A DNA stretch of 44,883 nucleotides from Methanolinea sp. UBA275 (lineage in GTDB: Archaea > Halobacteriota > Methanomicrobia > Methanomicrobiales > Methanospirillaceae): the NCBI GenBank assembly GCA_002506105.1, contig DAWU01000042.1, forward strand, positions 4,801-49,683, in the 5' to 3' direction. Below, one piece after another: positions 40,914 to 44,883 of the stretch (the stretch's first letter is position 1; each line of letters opens with the position of its first letter). The notes under the pieces are model-generated. The model did no database searches. It saw only the letters and a list, made by a program, of their open reading frames with translations, and was not told the origin of the DNA. The translations under genes were made by a program, and so were the position numbers.

Positions 40914-41897
40914 ATGCAGCTTGTCATCAATACCCGGGGATCATATCTGAAAAAGAATGCACAATGCTTCTTGGTCAAGAATGATGAGAAGGTATTCGAG
41001 GTCGCTGCGGACAAGGTTGATAGTATTCTCATCACCACGTCAGCTACCATTACCACGGATGCAATTGAGTTTGCCGTTTCGAAAAATATCGATATTATCT
41101 TCCTCAACCAGTTCGGAGATCCCTTTGGCAGAGTTTGGCATTCGAAGTTGGGAAGCACGACTCGTATCAGGCGCAAACAACTTGAAGGTGAAAAAAATTC
41201 TGTTGGATTTCGTTTTGCCCGGAACTGGATATCCAAGAAAATTGAGTATCAAATTGATTTTTTAAGAGACCTGAAGAAGAACCGCCCAGATTCAAGGGAC
41301 TTATTTGATAGTTCAATTCAGAAAATGCTAGATATTCATCAGTCTCTTTCAAAAATGACTGGGTCGCTGGATTTGAAGAGGGGATCTATCATGGGATATG
41401 AAGCGATGGCATCCCAGATCTATTTCTCTACACTCAGCGAGAGTCTGCCAGAGCAATGGAAATTTAAAGGCCGAAGCAGGGACCCCGCACGCGATGCGTT
41501 TAATTGTCTTCTGAATTATGGGTATGGAATCCTTTATTCCCAGGTTGAACGGGCATGTATCATCGCAGGCCTTGACCCTTATATTGGATTCCTTCACACA
41601 GACAATTACAATAAAAAGTCATTCGTGTTTGATCTCATCGAATTATTCCGAACCCATGTGGACAGGGCTGTCGTCGGCCTTTTCTCAAGAAAACAGGTCT
41701 CTCAAGAACTATTCGATGTAATTCCCGGAGGCCTTTACCTGAACCAGGAAGGGAAGAAGGTGCTCATCGGCGCGTTTAACGATATGTTCGACAGAGAGAT
41801 TCTGTATTATGGCCGAAATGTAAAAATCAGGAATACTATCCCCATGGAATGTCACAGGATTGCAAACCAACTCATCAAACCGGAGAGTGCTGAATGA
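40914..41897 (+). CDS. cas1: Cas1 integrase
   Basis: The 327-residue enzyme inserts new spacers together with Cas2. The metal-binding residues are visible: E163 in GYEAMASQIYF, H228 in GFLHTDNY and D240 in SFVFDLIELFR. The N-terminal beta domain (MQLVINTRGSYLKKN) is complete. It follows cas6 by seven bases and overlaps cas2 by four (ATGA). Confidence 0.96.
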   Translation: MQLVINTRGSYLKKNAQCFLVKNDEKVFEVAADKVDSILITTSATITTDAIEFAVSKNIDIIFLNQFGDPFGRVWHSKLGSTTRIRRKQLEGEKNSVGFRFARNWISKKIEYQIDFLRDLKKNRPDSRDLFDSSIQKMLDIHQSLSKMTGSLDLKRGSIMGYEAMASQIYFSTLSESLPEQWKFKGRSRDPARDAFNCLLNYGYGILYSQVERACIIAGLDPYIGFLHTDNYNKKSFVFDLIELFRTHVDRAVVGLFSRKQVSQELFDVIPGGLYLNQEGKKVLIGAFNDMFDREILYYGRNVKIRNTIPMECHRIANQLIKPESAE

Positions 41898-42187
41898 CCA
41901 TGGTATGGGTGGTATATGACATTGTTGAGAATAAGACACGGAGCAAGATCGCCCGTATATGCCTTAACAAAGGACTATACCGCGTCCAGAAGAGTGTCTT
42001 TCTTGGAGATCTTACTGTCAACGAACGCGATTCCCTTGCAATTGAATGCGAATATGTGATCGATCCAGACATTGATTCGGTTTATGTATTCCCCATGGAT
42101 AACGAATCGTTCAAAAAAGTGAAATTACTTGGCCAGGCGTTTGACAAGAAACTCGTTAGCGATGAGCTATTGACGAAATTTTTCTGA
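41894..42187 (+). CDS. cas2: Cas2 adaptation protein
   Basis: The 97-residue protein has a ferredoxin-like fold starting MVWVVYDIVENKTRSKIARI, with the conserved aspartate of YDI, and the later GLYRVQKSVFLGDLT. It forms the central dimer of the Cas1-Cas2 integration complex. ATG 41894 overlaps the cas1 stop; ATG 41900 is an alternative. Confidence 0.94.
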   Translation: MTMVWVVYDIVENKTRSKIARICLNKGLYRVQKSVFLGDLTVNERDSLAIECEYVIDPDIDSVYVFPMDNESFKKVKLLGQAFDKKLVSDELLTKFF

Positions 42188-42192
42188 CAATT

Positions 42193-42783
42193 ATGGAGGA
42201 CACTGCAACTCTCATCACGATATCGGATGTATTAGAATATTCTTTCTGCCCAAAATTCATTTTTTACATACATTGTCTCTGTATTCCGCAGCATGAAGAA
42301 CAACGGTTCAAGGTATTGCGGGGGAGAGAAGTCCACGATGAGAGGATGAAGACAAATCCAGACTACTTGAGGAAAAAGTTGCATGTCATTGGGAAGGAGC
42401 TCAATATATTCCTCACTTCTCGAGACTATCACATAAAAGGTATTGTTGACGAGGTATTGTTTCTCGAAGACGGCACTGCTGCTCCTTTTGAATATAAGTT
42501 TGCTGAATTCAAAGAGAAAATTTTTCAAACCTATAAAAACCAGCTGGCGCTCCACGCTATTATGATACGTGAGAATTTCCATAAGGAGGTTAACCGGGGA
42601 TACTTATGCTTCACACGAAGCAATAGTCGTGTAGAAGAGGTACGGTTTACGGATAAAGATTTCAGCCGGGCTATAGCAGTCGTGAATAGTATTCTTGAGA
42701 TTATCGACAAAGGATATTATCCCTCCAAAGGAAAGTCAGAGAGCAAATGTATCGACTGCTGTTACAGGGCGATCTGTGTTTGA
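42193..42783 (+). CDS. cas4: Cas4 exonuclease with iron-sulfur cluster
   Basis: The 196-residue RecB-type nuclease trims and selects PAM-bearing prespacers. Residues H48, D86 (KGIVDEV), E100 and K102 (PFEYKF) form the PD-(D/E)XK centre. The cluster cysteines are C19 (SFCPKF) and the C-terminal C186, C189, C190 and C195 (KCIDCCYRAICV). Here it is last in the operon after cas2, whereas in most I-B loci it precedes cas1. The next feature is the CRISPR leader. Confidence 0.93.
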   Translation: MEDTATLITISDVLEYSFCPKFIFYIHCLCIPQHEEQRFKVLRGREVHDERMKTNPDYLRKKLHVIGKELNIFLTSRDYHIKGIVDEVLFLEDGTAAPFEYKFAEFKEKIFQTYKNQLALHAIMIRENFHKEVNRGYLCFTRSNSRVEEVRFTDKDFSRAIAVVNSILEIIDKGYYPSKGKSESKCIDCCYRAICV

Positions 42784-42891
42784 TATTCTGGCCTTTATAT
42801 TGAGTTCCATAATTTTTCAACAAGCATTATACCATTGCAAATTCATTTCCTATTAGGCATTTTTTCGTCAAAAACGGTGAAAAAATGCGGT
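42784..42891 (+). promoter_or_regulatory. CRISPR leader with a 10-bp inverted repeat
   Basis: This AT-rich 108-bp region lies between cas4 and the first repeat. GCATTTTTTC (42857-42866) and GAAAAAATGC (42879-42888) form a perfect inverted repeat that ends three bases before the array. It may terminate the cas transcript, mark the integration site for Cas1-Cas2, or both. The orientation is set by the repeat, whose ATTGAAAC end is the usual 5' handle of crRNA. Confidence 0.7.
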
Positions 42892-43654
42892 CTTTCAGAG
42901 CGTCATCCAGAAAAACAAGGATTGAAACTCCGGATGATCCCGTTCTATGAAATTGGGGATATCCTTTCAGAGCGTCATCCAGAAAAACAAGGATTGAAAC
43001 AATATCATAACTCATTCAATCACCTTCGCTCTGGCACTTTCAGAGCGTCATCCAGAAAAACAAGGATTGAAACCGAAGCCCGATCCTCATGTGGACGATA
43101 AAATCACCCTTTCAGAGCGTCATCCAGAAAAACAAGGATTGAAACTCTGAGGTGAAAAATGGTACAAGATGCTTATACAGGCTTTCAGAGCGTCATCCAG
43201 AAAAACAAGGATTGAAACAAAAGATGACGAACGACATCCAGACCTCCTTCTCATCTTTCAGAGCGTCATCCAGAAAAACAAGGATTGAAACTGACATACT
43301 CTGCGAGGATAAAAGTGGTGCAGGTCTTGCTTTCAGAGCGTCATCCAGAAAAACAAGGATTGAAACTCCATTCTATCACCCCTATTGGTTTTTGTGTGGG
43401 ATCTTTCAGAGCGTCATCCAGAAAAACAAGGATTGAAACTTGAGATATGAAATACACCCAAAAGAGGGTAGTCTTTCAGAGCGTCATCCAGAAAAACAAG
43501 GATTGAAACTCGAAGTAGCCCTTAAGGAAGGAGTCCGGGAAGAGGCTTTCAGAGCGTCATCCAGAAAAACAAGGATTGAAACTCCTGTGCGAGAATCCTG
43601 ATCACCCGCTTCTCGTTCTTTCAGAGCGTCATCCAGAAAAACAAGGATTGAAAC

Positions 43655-43691
43655 CCCAGCGGGCCTGGCGGGACACTGCCGAATGGGGTCC
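43655..43691 (+). repeat. Spacer 11, same protospacer as spacer 16
   Basis: The first 34 of its 37 bases (starting CCCAGCGGGCCTGGCGGGAC) are identical to all 34 bases of spacer 16. The shared end is the one next to the handle; the extra TCC is at the 3' end. Confidence 0.95.
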
Positions 43692-44022
43692 CTTTCAGAG
43701 CGTCATCCAGAAAAACAAGGATTGAAACGGGTCAAGGTCGGAGATGTCGATCCCGGCCTGCTGCTTTCAGAGCGTCATCCAGAAAAACAAGGATTGAAAC
43801 TATTTTGTTTATACACTGGTGAAACAGATGTTAAAACTTTCAGAGCGTCATCCAGAAAAACAAGGATTGAAACTAATCTGGAGGATGAGACCAGGATCGC
43901 GGTCCCAACCCCTTTCAGAGCGTCATCCAGAAAAACAAGGATTGAAACTTTATGTGGATTGGATTCTTCTCCGAAAATACGCCGCCTTTCAGAGCGTCAT
44001 CCAGAAAAACAAGGATTGAAAC

Positions 44023-44056
44023 CCCAGCGGGCCTGGCGGGACACTGCCGAATGGGG
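44023..44056 (+). repeat. Spacer 16, same protospacer as spacer 11
   Basis: 34 bases, identical to the first 34 bases of spacer 11 and three bases shorter at the 3' end. Four different spacers lie between them. Confidence 0.95.
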
Positions 44057-44883
44057 CTTTCAGAGCGTCATCCAGAAAAACAAGGATTGAAACTGCCAGT
44101 ACTCTCCATCAACCTCCAGGATAAGTTTAGCTTTCAGAGCGTCATCCAGAAAAACAAGGATTGAAACTCTGCAAGTGTGCGCGGTTCCGGGACTTCTCCC
44201 GGACTTTCAGAGCGTCATCCAGAAAAACAAGGATTGAAACTCTCGTAGAGGGTCTAAATGACATTACTATCCAGACTTTCAGAGCGTCATCCAGAAAAAC
44301 AAGGATTGAAACCAATTGTAAACGCCAAGGGGGGAGTGCCGACCTCCCACTTTCAGAGCGTCATCCAGAAAAACAAGGATTGAAACTGCGAGTAGTCGTG
44401 GCTCTGCTTGATCACAACGACCCTTTCAGAGCGTCATCCAGAAAAACAAGGATTGAAACTCGTCAAGGACCTCCGCGTTGAGTTCCTGCCTTCCCTTTCA
44501 GAGCGTCATCCAGAAAAACAAGGATTGAAACTGGATCTCATTTTGAGATCGAGATCGAATGTTTCACCCTTTCAGAGCGTCATCCAGAAAAACAAGGATT
44601 GAAACGACACCTGTGGAGTACTGCCAGGAACGTGGACAGCCTTTCAGAGCGTCATCCAGAAAAACAAGGATTGAAACTATCTCCCCGGCGGTGGTGGTGT
44701 CTCTGATAACATCGTCTTTCAGAGCGTCATCCAGAAAAACAAGGATTGAAACCTCAAGAAGGTAGATAAGGCCAAGCTTCCGATCGCAGACTTTCAGAGC
44801 GTCATCCAGAAAAACAAGGATTGAAACTGCAATCTGGATTCTGAATCCGGCAGCATTCAAAAACTTTCAGAGCGTCATCCAGA

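Larger units (their letters stand above)
42892..44883 (+). CRISPR. CRISPR array, 27 complete 37-bp repeats plus one cut by the window end
   Basis: The 37-bp repeat starts CTTTCAGAGCGTC and ends AAGGATTGAAAC. I counted 27 complete, apparently identical copies, from 42892-42928 to 44791-44827, and a partial one at 44864-44883. The 27 spacers are 33 to 38 bases long. Transcription is on the plus strand from the leader at 42784-42891, so spacer 1 should be newest. Spacers 11 (43655-43691) and 16 (44023-44056) share 34 bases. Even the most leader-distal repeat in view is intact, so the array continues some way beyond the window. Confidence 0.98.

Noticed and set aside
42835..44765. Several plus-strand ORFs with repeated RASSRKTRIET or SERHPEKQGLK segments
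   Set aside because: They are translations of the CRISPR repeat and spacers, not proteins.
42827..44860. Minus-strand ORFs with repeated VSILVFLDDALKG
   Set aside because: Reverse translation of the same CRISPR repeats.
1..44883. tRNA, rRNA, insertion sequences with transposase, and integrases
   Set aside because: Looked for typical T-arm sequences and transposase or tyrosine/serine recombinase motifs and saw none, although a tRNA scan could not be run.

Overview
The window is archaeal and most likely from a methanogen of the order Methanomicrobiales. The evidence is a long-form HisG, a single-fold archaeal histone, aIF-1A, LarE, a form III RuBisCO, archaeal BRE/TATA promoters, GGAGGTGA-type ribosome binding sites and clusters of archaeal pilin-like proteins. 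GC-rich core genes alternate with AT-richer accessory islands. No rRNA or tRNA gene was recognised. The assignment rests on gene content, not on a database search.

Layout. 0-4.4 kb: hisG, an RNase H-fold protein, a HepT/MntA toxin-antitoxin pair whose MntA start codon is frameshifted, a small RHH-like protein, a GNAT acetyltransferase and a lipoprotein. 4.4-10.9 kb: a 1026-residue secreted von Willebrand A protein, divergent from five overlapping genes that each begin with a pilin-like hydrophobic segment; this is probably a surface-filament or secretion system. 10.9-16.7 kb: a compact virus- or plasmid-like element. It has a nearly G-free 169-bp stretch, a chain of tiny overlapping ORFs, a degenerate nuclease-like protein, a 1010-residue primase-polymerase/AAA+ helicase/zinc-finger fusion, and a protein with 60-residue tandem repeats.

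16.7-24.4 kb: a defence or scrap island. It holds hicBA bracketed by 104-bp direct repeats, a YgiT zinc-finger/DUF1508 fusion whose DUF4258 partner has been cut off, an unrecognised two-gene operon with a possible PD-(D/E)XK nuclease, and a type IIG restriction enzyme with a large internal deletion. It also holds a three-gene unit whose 3' end and downstream hairpin region are present twice; one hairpin shows compensatory base changes between the copies, which suggests a structured RNA.

24.4-33.8 kb: mostly core genes. These are secreted asparaginase, histone, LarE, a truncated FdhD, aIF-1A (apparently with a CTG start), a HEAT-repeat protein, a RelE-type toxin-antitoxin pair, an aminotransferase, a 5TM sensor-like protein, form III RuBisCO and a divergent isocitrate lyase/PEP mutase-family enzyme. 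33.8-34.6 kb: more gene 3'-end fragments, related to those at 16.0, 18.6 and 21.2 kb, and a small gene.

34.6-44.9 kb: a complete type I CRISPR-Cas locus, most like subtype I-B with Cst1/Cst2-type effectors, in the order cas8-cas7-cas5-cas3-cas6-cas1-cas2-cas4. It is followed by a leader with a 10-bp inverted repeat and an array of 27 complete, identical 37-bp repeats that runs off the window. Two of its 27 spacers come from the same protospacer but differ in length at the 3' end.

Two themes stand out: repeated 3'-terminal gene fragments at island junctions, and small cargo genes sitting between direct repeats. The best candidates for undescribed biology are the paired hairpin RNA region (22.9-24.0 kb), the operon at 18.9-20.8 kb and the primase-helicase element.
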